Assembly: GCF_001640805.2 (NCBI RefSeq)
Contig: NC_066843.1
Span: forward strand, 5,051,850-5,115,849
DNA: 64,000 nucleotides
Direction of reading: 5' to 3'
DNA from: Lates calcarifer
Lineage: Eukaryota > Chordata > Actinopteri > Centropomidae
Positions 24,321 to 36,360 of the stretch are shown here, in pieces (the stretch's first letter is position 1; every line of letters starts with the position of its first letter). A program made the position numbers and the translations under genes. The notes beneath the pieces were generated by a model. The model did not search any database, had not been told where the DNA came from, and was given only the letters and a program-made list of their open reading frames with translations.

Positions 24321-26222
24321 CTAAGATCAAATACCACACTCGAGTCAAAAAGGCAAGCGTCTCCCCCGGTTTCACTCCCTCCAGGATCATTTAACAGGAA
24401 GCAGTCCTGAAGATTTGGAGTAGCCCCTTACAGCAGCGCACAGGCTGTAAATAGATCATATCGGACACTAATTTGATCTAGAGATTCCTGCGTCTGGACC
24501 TCGAATCAGAGAAACAAAAGACGGCGAGCATGCAAGATAAGACTTTCTGTGGGAGATTTTTCCATCAGCTCCGTTGCCTCAACGAAGGACGTCCTCGGTC
24601 TTAATGGGGAGATTTATTGATGATTTTGTCGATGATTTGCACGTTCGATCTCGGAGAAAATGAAAGGGTGGGACAACGCCATTGACTGTGACAGGCAGCG
24701 TGCAGCATGATTTATCTCTGTGTGTCCAGTTTTATCTCCAGCAATCTATCTCGACATAAACACGGTTTAAACCACAGTCGTTGCTGTAACAGTGGAGTAA
24801 ATGCAGGGAGGGCTATGCAAGCTCGGATATTCGTGTTGCACGAGTTGTGTTTTTATATTTAAAGAGGGCTAAAAGGATACAAGTGATTTCCATCTGTAAA
24901 GGGTTATCGCCGACTATGAAAAAAGTGCTTTGAAATCATGCACTCGTGCATACTGAATTATGTGTGAAATCTATTTCGTGTAAGCTGCACGGTCCGTTAA
25001 TTAAACGTTGTTGTGTTTTTTTGCTTCTAATTGAGCAAACCTCCTGAGCCTGAGATTTAAAAACTAGATTTTGCCCCTGGCACACCCCCCGAGATAATTA
25101 ACCAACCATCACAGCCTACCTTACCATTGGGCTGCAAGTCTATCTGCTGCTGCTGCTGCACTATAATAATAGATGGGAAGTGAAACATGTTAGGGAGGAA
25201 GCCAATGGAGGCTTATTGAAGCTGTCAGAGATCACCTCGTCTCTCTGTAACCTCTTTTTTTCTGGGATGCACTGCATTTTACTAATCAAGTGGTAGGCTG
25301 ATCAATTAAGTTTATTTTTTTCAGATCTGTTAATTGGCATGTTTTATGTATTGGTTAACTGTTGATTGTTAATTGACTAATAACAGTTTTATTGTTTTAT
25401 TTTTCTAAATATTGTACAAGTATTTTCGCATTATTATTATCATTATTATTATTACTATAGAGATAACATAAATAAAACTTCGATTTTTTTCAAGGTGTAA
25501 ACGATCATTTCCTCTTGGCCGTGCTGCTCGCAGATATTACAACTGCTCTCCGAGCCCTTTTACAGCTTGAGTTAGGACGTGTCTATAAGCCTTAATTTAA
25601 TAATCAGCGTGACTTTAAACCGAACTACAGCCTATCAATTAAATAAAAATCCCTTTCGCCTTCCTCTGAGGAGAGGTGTGTATGGTGTGTGTGTGTGTGT
25701 GGATGAATAGTGCTGGAATGCAGCCAGGAGTGTATATGGGCGTCAGGAGGAGTGAAAGTGGGGGCCCCCATGGGACCTGTAATGTGGCCCCTGCCGCTGG
25801 GACCCGCTGCGAGAGGACGCGACAGGGCACACGGATGACAGCAGGGAATTAAATGGGGATCCGTCTGGCTGTAACCCAGCGCTAAGCTTTAGGGGATGAT
25901 TCCTATCTCTTTTTTTATTTTCCTCCAAATTTATACTTTTTTGTCCTTTAGACAAAAAATAACGACTCAAATATATTTTCTGACAAAAAGGACAAAAAGT
26001 CACTTTGTTAATAATGAGATTTATCGACCTTACACGATGAAATGAATATTCAGGTGTTTATGGTGACCTGCGTAATAGTAAGTTTAACCTCAAACCACAG
26101 TTTTTTTCTGCTATGGGGTCGATTTAATAGAAATGTCTTCGTTTTCACACACACCTTGTGTCCATGTTCTGACCTTATGAGGCCTAATTTTCGATTCCCT
26201 TTTCTCTCCCTCCAGAGCCACA

Positions 26223-27293
26223 ATGTTGACGAGGCTTTTCAGTGACCCTTCGCTGCTTCCCGAAGTGCAGAAATACTCCGGCTGGGCGGAGGACAGCGAA
26301 AGCGAGGATTCTAAGCTCAAAGATGAAGAACAGGACAACCAGGACGACATGGACGCCTCTGAGCTGAGGGGAGGCAGCCGGACGCATTCGGAACACGCCG
26401 GGGAAGACGACGAGGACGACGAGGTGGAAGAAGAGGACGACGGAGAGGACACGGAGGGGGAGAGACCCAAGAAAAGAGGCCCCAAGAAGCGCAAAATGAC
26501 CCAGGCCCGGATCGAGCGCTCCAAAATGCGACGGATAAAGGCCAACGCGCGAGAGCGGACCCGCATGCACGACCTGAACTCTGCGCTCGACAATCTGCGT
26601 AAAGTGGTGCCCTGCTACTCCAAAACGCAAAAACTGTCCAAAATCGAGACGCTGCGTTTGGCCAAAAACTATATCTGGGCCCTGTCGGAGATATTGCGCT
26701 CTGGAAAAAGGCCCGACCTCGTGTCCTACGTCCAGACCCTGTGCAAGGGACTCTCCCAGCCCACGACCAACCTAGTGGCGGGGTGCCTGCAGCTGAACTC
26801 CCGTAACTTCCTGACCGAGCAGCAGTGTCAGGACGGGGGCAGGTACGGATCCGGCTCCTTCTCCATGCATTCCTACCCCTACCAGTGCGCGCGACTGTCC
26901 AGCCCCCACTGCCAGCCGGGTTCGAACTCGCATCCGCTGAGGACGCACGGCTACTGCTCGGCTTACGACTCTCTGTACGGTGGTAGCGGATCCCCGGAGT
27001 ATAACAGCCCCGAGTACGAGGGGCCCCTCAGCCCGCCCCTGTGCATCAATGGCAACTTTTCCCTGAAGCACCAAGGCTCCGCGTCCCCCGACAACGAGAA
27101 GGGGTACCACTACTCTATGCATTACTCCGGCCTGCCTGGCTCCAGACCCACCGGGGCCCACAACCTGGTGTTTGGCTCTTCGGGGTCCCGGAGCGGCATT
27201 CACTCTGAAAACGTCCTGCCTTACCACGACATGCACTTACACCACGAACGGGCCCCCGTGTATGACGAACTCAACGCGTTTTTTCACAATTAA
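26223..27293 (+). CDS. neurod2: Neurogenic differentiation factor 2 (NeuroD2), bHLH transcription factor
   Basis: This intact 356-residue, single-exon CDS encodes a nuclear bHLH activator of the NeuroD family. It heterodimerises with E-proteins and drives neuronal differentiation. MLTRLFS at the N-terminus is shared with human NEUROD2. An acidic stretch spans about residues 61-80, and [11 protein letters not shown] at 81-91 is the nuclear localisation signal. The basic region lies at about 103-118 and helix-loop-helix at about 119-156. The NeuroD domain follows ([20 protein letters not shown], then [10 protein letters not shown]). The C-terminus [10 protein letters not shown] matches human NEUROD2. 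The length is near the human 382; the N-terminal region is shorter. The start has A at -3 and lies 7 bases after a splice acceptor. The basic region has I105 and T113 where human NEUROD2 has Q and N. cdk12 and ppp1r1b as neighbours confirm orthology. Confidence 0.97.
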   Translation: MLTRLFSDPSLLPEVQKYSGWAEDSESEDSKLKDEEQDNQDDMDASELRGGSRTHSEHAGEDDEDDEVEEEDDGEDTEGERPKKRGPKKRKMTQARIERSKMRRIKANARERTRMHDLNSALDNLRKVVPCYSKTQKLSKIETLRLAKNYIWALSEILRSGKRPDLVSYVQTLCKGLSQPTTNLVAGCLQLNSRNFLTEQQCQDGGRYGSGSFSMHSYPYQCARLSSPHCQPGSNSHPLRTHGYCSAYDSLYGGSGSPEYNSPEYEGPLSPPLCINGNFSLKHQGSASPDNEKGYHYSMHYSGLPGSRPTGAHNLVFGSSGSRSGIHSENVLPYHDMHLHHERAPVYDELNAFFHN

Positions 27294-27771
27294 AACGAGA
27301 AGCCTGTTGTGCGTCCCCTTGCAATCAACAATCTATCCACGGCACAATTTTTTTTGACAAGCTTACCCGCCAGGATTTAGGCATTCTGGGGAGATGTTTC
27401 ACTCGTTGTCATTGGTGTTTTTCCTTTAATTTATTCAATATTAAACTTTTGGTTTGCTATAGTCAGGGATGTAGTGGAGGGCAACCCACCTAACCCACAA
27501 TCCTATTTTGCGCAATAGAATTTATCCAGCTTTTTTAGGCTGATTTAAATCTCTGAGAGGAAATGTGACTAACAAATCATATCAAGAGCAGAGGATAAGG
27601 GAAATTCAAATTCTGAATGTTTTTCAAATGTGATTTGTGTTGTATTGGTGGTTGTTTGCATTTTAATGACAGGAAGTCAAAGTTTACCCACTTATTTATA
27701 TTACCACTACATCACTGGCTACAGCTACACCCTGACATTGACGGTGATTTTCTACTCTTATGAAATTAGTA

Positions 27772-27777
27772 AATAAA
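27772..27777 (+). terminator. Candidate polyadenylation signal for neurod2 (AATAAA)
   Basis: This is the first AATAAA downstream of the stop codon, 479 bases after it. TG-rich sequence (GTTGTGTGTG) follows at 27839-27849, a little further than ideal. Confidence 0.35.
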
Positions 27778-28076
27778 TCAACGAACAAGCTAATGCAAAT
27801 CACATTTACTCGCCTGTACGTGCGAGACTTTTTGGGAGGTTGTGTGTGGGGAGGGGTGGGGGGTGGGAGTGAAATCTTAAAGAAATATCAGAGGGGAAAT
27901 GCTGAACCGAGAGAAATGTGCTATGTTGGGTAGTTTTGAGAAGAATCTGTTTCCAGCAAATCAATCGTTTCGCATCTATGCAAAACCCAACGAGACCACA
28001 GAGCGAGGCAACAAGGCCCAGAAAGACACTGTATGTTTCATCAGCACTGTTGTTGCTGCACGCAAGAGTGCGCACA

Positions 28077-28078
<2 letters not shown>

Positions 28079-28139
<61 letters not shown>
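28079..28139. repeat. (CA)30 microsatellite
   Basis: Perfect CA array of about 61 bases, one of the longest in the window, 0.8 kb after the neurod2 stop. All long frames across it are artefacts. Confidence 0.95.
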
Positions 28140-28143
<4 letters not shown>

Positions 28144-28400
28144 TCTTACACACTTGCACACTTGAATTAACACCCAACGAATCTGACAATGGCTGGGCTG
28201 GCCAAAATGTTTTAACTTCTGAAGAAAAAAAAGTCATCTAAATACAATGAAAATCGAACATTTTTCTCATTTTCGTTTTCTACTCTTATTTATTCATATT
28301 AACCTTATTCTTCTACTTGAGCCATTGCACTGTATTTTCATTTCAAATTACATTTTGATTCAATATTTTAATTTTGATTTACAATCTGCTGTTGAATAAG

Positions 28401-28404
<4 letters not shown>

Positions 28405-28442
<38 letters not shown>
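28405..28442. repeat. (TTA)n microsatellite
   Basis: ATT/TTA trinucleotide array. The minus strand reads poly-Asn, which is not a gene. Confidence 0.95.
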
Positions 28443-28600
28443 GCACGTATTTATTGTGTTGTTTTTTGTAATTAATGTTAATAGTCCATGAAAATGAAGG
28501 GATCCCATGTGTTGCTGATCTTTTTTTTCATAAAATTCAAGTCTTTCAACTTTGTATTCAACCAACTGTGTGGTAAAATAAAATGACAATAAATGAGACT

Positions 28601-30074
28601 GTGCAACTCGATTTTTTTTACACCTATCGAACAGCCTATTAAACATGTACTTTCCAGAAAGTGTTTCTCTTCACACTCAGTGGAATATTGATAATACTTC
28701 TCTATATCGAATTTACTGTGAATGGCTCAGTCATTTGTATTTGTGCGACACTGGGATTATTCAAAACTGCAGCTTCAAGACAATGGAAGAACATCATCCT
28801 GCACCAGTCACTGTGTTACAGGATAATAAGAGGCTGACCAGGCCTGCTGCCACACAACCTGCAGGAGTTCCTCACAGAGCCTCGGGGCCTTTATCTTATA
28901 AACTGGGACAGGAGGGAGAGGGCAGTGTTGTCTTTCTTCCCGATGAAGCAAAATGGTGCCAATGCGTCATTTTTTCTGCTTGGCAGGCAGCTCAAACTCA
29001 CAAAACAGTCTTTAAAAATATATGGAAATATTTTAATTGCACGAAAACAGATTTGGTGTAAATTTTGACTCACTGACTAAAGAATCTACAGACTACTCAG
29101 AGACCAGTCAGCCTAACAAATACAAATAATACACATTAAATGATGCCAAGCACTGCACTCAAGGTCATCGGGGTTATAATGATGGGCCCGCTTCGTATTT
29201 TCCTGACCATTAAAAGCGCGATGTGAAGAGGAAATGTGTTTCAGCACCGTGGAGAGCTCCTGCAGCTGCCGTTTGGTTTGAGTTTAAAATTTGGTAAAAA
29301 TCCAAATAATCCGAACATACTGAAGGCGATATGATAACGCTGCAACACATTAATGGACCTGTCATTCACATCACAATGATTTAGAAGCCTAACACGTTTT
29401 AGGAGTTATTTTTAGATTTCCATCCCAACATCTCCAGAACACACACGTCCTGCAGGTCTGCTGGTTTCACACCAGGTTTCGTCAATGCATAAGAAATGAC
29501 CGAGGCTTCAGACCACTGAAAAGAAAATGCAAACCAATACTACACCAGGACATAGAAATAATAAAAAATACACCTTCAGTGTTTTACTACACATTTTCTG
29601 GACGCCTAATATATTCCTGAGATGAGTGCTGATTTACTAGTATGCCTACTTGTTGAAAAATGTTGTTTCTGTCTTTATAATCCTGTAAATACAATTATGA
29701 CACCACTGACTAAATCCAAATATTTACTATAATAAAACATGGTCCTCATCTTTGATTTCCATTCTTCGATATAGTAATGCATTAAACATCAGATATAAAT
29801 TATGAAGTCGTCCTCCCTTTTCATGGTTTCACCTCTTGTAACTTTAAACATACATCTCATATTTATGTCATACATTTTAAATGTGGAGTTCTGTGGCACT
29901 ATAAATATATGGATTTATCTGTTTCAATCAATTAAATCTGTGTGTTTGTTGAACAGAATGTAAACATCACACTAACACACACATTAACTTGCCACATATA
30001 TAGGAAAGGTTAAATAATAACCTTTCTTCAATAGGGTATAGAAACAACTAATATTATAAAGAAAAAATGGTAAC

Positions 30075-30132
<58 letters not shown>

Positions 30133-31220
30133 AAGGGGCAGCCGTTGCCACCCCGGCTGGGTTTGGAGCGCTGCCCCGGGACCCATATGTTCCCCAAAAT
30201 GTCCTGGGTGCTCTCTGCTGTACGGACACACACGCGCGCTTTGGGTGGGTGGCGAGTGATGGTGACCAATATTAATACTAATATCAATATCAATACCTGC
30301 AACAGCTTCACTTGCCTTATTTAAAATAAAACTAGGTGGGCATCAGGTGTGGTTTTCGGCCTGGGGAGGTTCAATATCGTTCCTCATAGACTATCAATTT
30401 AATAACAATAATTTTAAAAAATACAGGAATGCAGTAAAACCCCACTGACCAAACTTTTTGCTAATAATTTCCTATCATTCATCAGCAACTGTCCCCAAGA
30501 ATTGAATCTCTTAGAATATGCAGGGTTGAAGGTTTGGATGATAAAGAAAGGACTGTGCTGTTAAAGAACACAGCAAAAGCCATTTCATGTGTATGAGACA
30601 TACACCTAATAGAAAATAACAATTGTAAAACTAGTTTTAACAAAAACTTTCAACAATATTTCAACACAGTCAGACTGCAAGCTGAAGTAAAGAACAGGCC
30701 AATTTTACAGCTCAATAACGTTTTAAATGTTTGGTCAGTCTTTGAAATTACTTTTAATTACGCAAAATACAGACTGTATCTGCGTCGTTTTTTAACGAAA
30801 AATATGTTTTAATGCCGGGTATCAAAACAATAAAAATAAAGAAAAATAATAAATTTAATGAAAAGAACATCTTAATTTTTAATGTTTAAAAAATAGGATT
30901 TGAAAAGGTTAAGTCTATAGCACTTGTGGCTGCATTAGTTTTTCGTTCTACACTTGTAAAATGTTATGCAAAAATATTAGCACAATATTTTATAGTTAAT
31001 CGAAGGAGGCTTGACGGTGTAGTAGGTGAAATATTTTTTTATAATATTTTATTCTTAATTCTTGGTTTACCAGCAGTATTTCGTTTTTGTGGTTCTTGTT
31101 TTAGTTTAAAAAAAAACCCGGTTCAGTCCTTGAGGTTTAATATAAATCTACTGCCTTAGCCTATATAGGTGTGTGTGTATATATGTTCCACTTCTACCTG
31201 TGAGTGCATTCATTTAGTCT
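28601..31220. other. Intergenic, neurod2-cdk12 (first part)
   Basis: No gene was recognised. A 138-codon open frame (28645-29061, plus) has no domain and no support. CA/GA arrays lie at 30075-30131. A non-repetitive GC-rich piece at 30132-30235, with CCCATATGTTCC, might be regulatory. AT-rich sequence follows. Confidence 0.55.
30075..30131. repeat. (CA)7 then (GA)21 compound microsatellite
   Basis: A CA array (30075-30088) runs directly into a GA array (30089-30131). Confidence 0.95.
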
Positions 31221-31224
31221 GAGT

Positions 31225-31300
31225 ACCTGGTGGGAATCCAACCTGCAGTCCTGCAGTGTTGGCTCAGGTTGTGGGTTTCTAACCACTGAGGCCCACTGTG
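31225..31300 (-). mobile_element. tRNA-derived SINE head or tRNA pseudogene (degenerate)
   Basis: On the minus strand CCTCAGTGGTTAGA (31291-31278) resembles the tRNA D-arm A box. GGTTGGATTCCC (31243-31232) resembles the T-arm B box (GGTTCGANTCC). They are spaced about as in a tRNA and followed by ACCA. The stems are not well preserved, so a functional tRNA is unlikely. This is probably the 5' head of an old SINE. Confidence 0.45.
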
Positions 31301-31559
31301 CTTACTGTGTTACACTTTCGTGTTAGTTGCAGGCCTCTATATTCTTTTTTGGCCTCATCAGCAAAGAAAAAAAGTTGCATGCATTTCTAGAGGAGCCAAT
31401 CCAAAAGTGAAGCCAGCCAGCAGTGGGAGAGGGCATCTATCAAAATACTCCCCGACCCCCCCCACACCACCACCACCACCACCTTCTCTTCCTCCACAGT
31501 CCGGAGAGAGCGAGAGAGAGGGAGAGAGAGAGAGAGGGAGAGAAGACAGGGAGGCTGGC

Positions 31560-31745
31560 AGGCTGGCGGAGGAGAGCCGTGCCAAGTCCCTTAATGTTCC
31601 CCAGCAGCAGCACCAGGAGCTCCGGAGAGGACAACCCAGTGTGCGCGCCAGTGTGCCAGTTCACCGGGCCAAAGTGGCACTGCTGGGAGGAGTCGATGTT
31701 TCTTTCCTAATTTTTGCAGCATCTGTTCATTATCCAGGACGTTTA
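31560..31745. promoter_or_regulatory. Candidate enhancer with E-box CATCTGTTCATTATC
   Basis: This non-repetitive block follows a GA tract. It has GTGCCAG, GGCCAAAGTGGCACTG (NFI-type half-sites), and E-box CATCTG (31720-31725) in the context GCATCTGTTCATTATCC. Function is inferred from motifs; the overlapping 178-codon frame is not a credible gene. Confidence 0.3.
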
Positions 31746-32300
31746 AAAACGAGAGCGCTCATCCCGAGTAACCCTTCGCCACACACACACTCACACACAC
31801 AAGCACGCACAGATACACAGCCAGTAAGGCATTTTTGTGAAGAGTTGGCCCTATGAATATGCATATTTCCCCCTAATGTTATGTTGGACATGAGCTCATG
31901 CATTGAAAGAAGGCTGTGTTGCACCCTTAGAATTAACTGTGGTTTGTTAACAGTCCTTAGATGTGGTAACCTTGTAACATAACACATTAATGGCGCACAC
32001 ACACACACTCTCTCTCTCATACACACACACTCTCTCCAAATTTTAAAGAAAAAATGCCAGATTTCTGAATAAGTTTGATTAAAATCTTGCACTTATTAAA
32101 GCAGTTTGCAGTTTTTTTAGGTTTGATGGAAAGAAAAACTTTTGGGTCAAAATAAAACAGATTTGTTAACTGGAAAAACTCCAGTCTATTAACTTATCAC
32201 TGTTAATAATTGTTAACATGCAATGAAAACATTTCGTTTTGGTTACATGGAGGATTACAAGGTCTTAGCTTCTATAACAGGCCTCTGCATGGACACAGAG

Positions 32301-32302
<2 letters not shown>

Positions 32303-32336
<34 letters not shown>
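32303..32336. repeat. (TG)17 microsatellite
   Basis: Perfect TG array in the neurod2-cdk12 intergenic region. Confidence 0.95.
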
Positions 32337-32337
<1 letters not shown>

Positions 32338-33008
32338 CATCAAATTAACTAGTATTTAAATTTTCAAACTGTGTAACAACACATAAAAATAATATAATAA
32401 CACAAAACGACTCAATAATTATTGCTAATGTGTCCGGATTGTGCAAAATATGAAGGAATTCACAGGTGTTTTGTGAATCACATCTGCAGTTGGATTTTAC
32501 ACATTTCTACAAACATTTCCCTTTTGTGCGAATTAATCCTTTAATACTTTGTTTGCAGTAATTTTGCAAATAAAAGTCTTAACTTGCATTTGCAGTCACT
32601 CTTAGCCAGTCTTGCTTAAGAAAAAAAAACTTCCAATGACACTCTGTGCTGCACTCAGGATGAAAAGTGAGTGAATGAATCTCGCTGTTTAAATTATCAT
32701 GTTCATGCCCACTCTTTTTCTCACTCAACTTGGTAGGGGAAAAAAATCAAGAGTGTTTGTCCGACATAACAGTCAATAGTGCGATTATCAAAATGTCACA
32801 AGTACTATGGTGTGAATTCCAATTAACGTCTAGCTAAAATAATAACCGAGTGTGTGTGTTTTTTTTTCTTCAAAAATGCAAATATGAGATGATCGTATAT
32901 GGATATAAAATATGTGAGAAATTAAAGCATTTAGGATCCAATGCAGAGATAATCTGGTCAGGAGATTGTGAGTCAGTCTGTCAGCTGATATGGACACAGC
33001 TCTGATTT

Positions 33009-33035
33009 AAAAAAAAAAAAAAAAAAAACAAATAC

Positions 33036-33093
<58 letters not shown>
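33009..33093. repeat. Poly-A (20) followed by (AC)28
   Basis: A run of 20 A (33009-33028) lies 8 bases before an AC array (33037-33093). It may be the remnant tail of a retroposon with microsatellite expansion, but no retroposon body was recognised upstream. Confidence 0.9.
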
Positions 33094-33097
<4 letters not shown>

Positions 33098-33189
33098 TCA
33101 CACGTGCATTTGAATAATTTAGGTCTATCAAAAATCACTGGAATAAACACTCGGTGCTTTGTGAACTTATCTGGTACTTGCTCACCCAG

Positions 33190-33700
33190 TGAAAACTAAA
33201 ATGTTCCACATGTGTACAGAGGAAACAATTGCGCAGACTTCGGCCAACCTCTTTGCCAGACTGTATATGCCAGTGCAGCCCCCCCCCCTCCTCCCTCCCT
33301 GCACTGCCAGACAAGGGAGCGGGCCTGTCACTGGCAGTCCATTCAGAGGAAATTCCACAACATCTGTTTGTTATCACACAATGGGGCACGGTGCAGCACG
33401 GGCAGTGGGGCAGAAGACGAGGCAGAAGCTAAACTGAGAGTGTGCTATACCGCTGGAGGTCCTGCCAAGGGAGAAACAAGGGCTCCAGGAGGAGGAGGAA
33501 GAAGTGGGGGTGTGGGGTGAGGGGGCAGGAGGTTTGGGGGTAAAAGGGGCAGGAAAGCACCGGATGGGGGGGGTGGGGGTGGGGGGGTTGAAAAGGCAGA
33601 GGTGGAGATCCGGTTGAGCGCCAGGTAGGTTTCATGCCTTTGGCGGGTGGCCAGATAGGCTTTTGCCGGGGTTTGGGTGGTGCCAGATGTTGGCGTGTGC
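33190..33700. promoter_or_regulatory. Candidate enhancer region with E-boxes and TGCCA/TGGCA half-sites
   Basis: This GC-balanced block has E-box CATCTG (33361-33366) in CATCTGTTTGTTATC and several TGCCA/TGGCA half-sites (TTTGCCAGAC, TATGCCAGTG, CTGCCAGAC, ACTGGCAGTCC). A further E-box CAGATG (33684-33689) lies within TGCCAGATGTTGGCG. G-rich sequence separates the two parts. It is inferred as regulatory from motif composition only. Confidence 0.3.
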
Positions 33701-36340
33701 GGGGGGAGAAGTGTTTGTTCAGAGACTCTGACTACAGAGTGTGAGCTCTAAGTCTTCTTGACCTGTCCGACAGACCTCCGTCATCCTCTCGGAAGATGCT
33801 CGGGAGGGTCCGGCGGCGGGGCGTGGCTGGCCCCTGTTTAGGAGGTTAAGTAGGAGCGTGCACAGGGACGCAACTGGATCAGAGATTGGGATGGGGGGGG
33901 GCGTAGGGGGTGGAGGGGTCGTTGCTGGTCTGCACAGATGGCATGTGCGCGTGCATGTGTGCGTGCGCGTGTGTTATGATAGGGTTGGATGATGCCCTGG
34001 TCACATGGGCAGCAGTAATTGGCCTCCATATTGACCAGTTTGCAGTGCTGGGGGGCGGGCAGTCTCCCAGCTGGACCTGTCAGATGGCATCGCATCCACC
34101 TCACTGATCACCCCCCGGACGACCTCAGAACCTCTCCCCCCTTTTCCTTTCATCTCTCCCTTCTTCTTCATCCCTTCATCTCACCATCTCTCCCTCACCT
34201 TTAATCTCCCGTTGCCCGCCTCCCCTGCCATCACAGGGATGACCTGCTCTGTCCATCAGTCTACTTTACTACACAGCTTCTCCAAACTTAAAGCAAGGAC
34301 TCTGCACTTTAGAGTATGAGCCTAGAACAGACTCAGAATCTCCTCGCCTTCCTGATCAAGATGTTTTCTGTGCTTTGGTAATCAGGATTGGTTGATTAGG
34401 ATGGGAGTACAGTCATTTCCATTTTTAATGGATGAATAAATTGAATCTTGAACCTTGATCTTGAACCAAGCCAAAGGATTTACCAGTGAGCTGGGATTAT
34501 TTGTATTTTCCAAGTGTTCTCAAGGGTTTCCTGATTGACACTCACTGTTGCTGAAAAAGAGGTTAAAAAACACTTAAGGCATTTTTCTCCCCTGTGCAAA
34601 AAACTGAAACTAAAGAATTAAAAAAAAGGTCAAAGGATAGACTTGGGGGGCCAGAAAAAAATGAGGTCATGGGGTCATTTTAACCCTTCAATTGTGTTGG
34701 AAATAAATTACATCCCCTATTTAAATACACCCACAAAAAGGCAAAGAGCAAGTTTAAATCAGTTACACAGAATTCAGAAAAAAGAAAAATAAGAACATTT
34801 GTTACACTATATTCATCTAATGATAGAAAAACGTCGTGTCATTTCGTCTTGTCCTCTATCCTTTATATCAGTGTGTCACAAATCACACTCTTTACGGCAA
34901 TATTTTTCATTATTTGGACGACCCTTTTCGGTCTTCCACATGGCACGGATGCAGGCGGGAAATTTGCGTGACAGCAACACAAACACGGAGGAGAGTGAAG
35001 GTGACACAGAATGGGGTAATTCCAAACAGGAAAAGGACTCCAACCATGCAGCCAAGACAGAATGAGGAGCTCGTACCTCAAAGAGGGGCTACTTCTGTCA
35101 CACCAACGTGGTTTGAGTGTGAAAAGTCTGACACGGACCAGGAACCTGCACTTTGCAAATTATGCTGCAGACAGAAAATATGCTACATCTTGGTATGTAT
35201 CATTATCTGGATATGAAATTACCTGTATCAGGATGTGGGCTTTTGGTCAAATCACATAGCCTCAACCAACAACCAACTAAAGTCACCTTGACCATCTTAA
35301 AATACAGGCAGATCATCCCAGAATATCAATAAAATGTCAATTAATTTCCAGAAAATTCTACTGCAAAAAATTAGCTTTCAATTAGCTCACCCAACTGGTG
35401 CACTTATTAAAAGGAATAGAAATATTTTAAGTGTACAGCAGGACTAATAGACATGCTAAAAGCGATTTTGTTTTTGCAGTGTTATGGTGTAAAACAGACC
35501 TCTGTGTATCTGACTGACTTTTAGCATGGTATCACCCTCCCACCCGGAGCAGCAATGGTGTGTGTTTTGCTGTGAGATGCCCGACTGTGAGGAGTTAGCG
35601 CTATAGAAAGGATTTCATCCCAGACTTGGCAGGGGAGGGTCTCTGGGTACGTAGAGAACAATCGTCTCTCCTTCGGTCCTGTCAGCCAGCAAACACAGAG
35701 AGCTGGCACACGCTCAGTGGGAAAAGAGCGGGAGTGACAAGGGGTGGGGGGGTGGCAGTGGTGGTGGACACACGCATACACTCTCGCACACTCACACACT
35801 GACATACACTTGTGCCCATCCCTTTCCTCACAGTACCAAAATGGGTTCTGATGATGCCGCCGGGGATTGTGGGATGACAGGCTGGTTCTGCGAAGTGGAT
35901 GGGAGGACCTCATGAAAATAGTCTGTAAAATGACCACAGTGTTAGCCTGCTGTCAGACTAACAGACAGACAGACAGGGAGGGAGGGAGGGGAGGAGAGAG
36001 AGGAAAATAGAGACAGAGAAAGAGAGGAAGAGATTGGCAGAGCAACACAATGTCTGCCATGCCTGCCCCTCTGCCAGAGGAAGCTCACATGGGGATACAT
36101 GTATAAGAGTTTCTGTGTATGTTCAATATACACTCGTGTGGACAAGTGTTTTGATCCTGCAGCTCCTTTGCTATCTGTGTTTCTGAATACATGTGAATGC
36201 AGGAGTCTAACTGCATGCTGTGTGTGCATGCATGTGCGCCTTTATGCGTGAGCAAGAATGAGGAGGAGGAGGAGAGGAGGGTGAAGTGTGTTTGTGTGTG
36301 TGGATGGGAGGTGGGGGGTGGGTGGGTGCGTGTGTGTGTG
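33701..36340. other. Intergenic, no gene seen
   Basis: G-rich and CGTG-rich patches (33893-33971) are followed by pyrimidine-rich sequence (34130-34230). An ATTGAATCTTGAACC-type direct repeat at 34438-34468 may be the tail of an old LINE. (CAGA)/(GGGA) patches lie at 35957-35992. No coding potential was recognised. Confidence 0.5.
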
Positions 36341-36360
36341 TGCACGTTTAAATTCTGTGA

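Larger units (their letters stand above)
23769..26215 (+). other. neurod2 intron 1 (2.4 kb)
   Basis: The intron is bounded by GTAAGT (23769) and a polypyrimidine tract plus CAG (26215). It holds a tandem E-box pair (23858-23873) and a TATA-like box (24313-24320) followed by about 350 bases of balanced-composition sequence that may be an alternative first exon. It also has an ATT/TTA-rich stretch (25430-25460) and a short TG array (25684-25700). No coding exon was recognised. Confidence 0.5.
27294..28600 (+). other. neurod2 3' UTR and downstream flank
   Basis: This is non-coding sequence after the neurod2 stop. Candidate polyadenylation signals AATAAA occur at 27772-27777, 28577-28582 and 28588-28593. 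A long CA array and a TTA array lie between the first and the others. Which site is used cannot be decided from sequence. Confidence 0.45.
31746..33189. other. Intergenic, no gene seen
   Basis: AT-rich sequence with CA/CT patches near 31784-32036, (TG)17 at 32303-32336, and a poly-A plus CA array at 33009-33093. Nothing else was identified. Confidence 0.55.

Noticed and set aside
26111..26630. 148- and 160-codon minus-strand frames over the neurod2 N-terminus
   Set aside because: The Ser-rich and Leu/Phe-rich content is the complement of the acidic tract and bHLH codons.
26772..27236. 154-codon minus-strand open frame antisense to neurod2
   Set aside because: It is the shadow of a GC-rich coding exon, with no domain and no splice or promoter signals of its own.
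27806..28241. Frames of 88-143 codons with poly-His/Thr or poly-Cys/Val
   Set aside because: These are translations of the (CA)30 microsatellite.
28645..29061. 138-codon plus-strand open frame downstream of neurod2
   Set aside because: No recognisable domain, no splice partners and no composition shift. It is a chance frame in the neurod2 3' flank.
30926..31159. T-rich frame resembling a membrane protein, considered as mitochondrial-like insertion
   Set aside because: Hydrophobicity comes from AT-rich codons; I could not match it to any mitochondrial gene.
31320..31856. 178-codon plus-strand open frame
   Set aside because: Composition comes from CCA, GA and CA tracts; no domain was recognised and the middle looks regulatory.
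34438..34468. TTGAATCTTGAACC-type direct repeat, possible LINE tail
   Set aside because: Too short and no body of an element upstream; mentioned only in the spacer entry.
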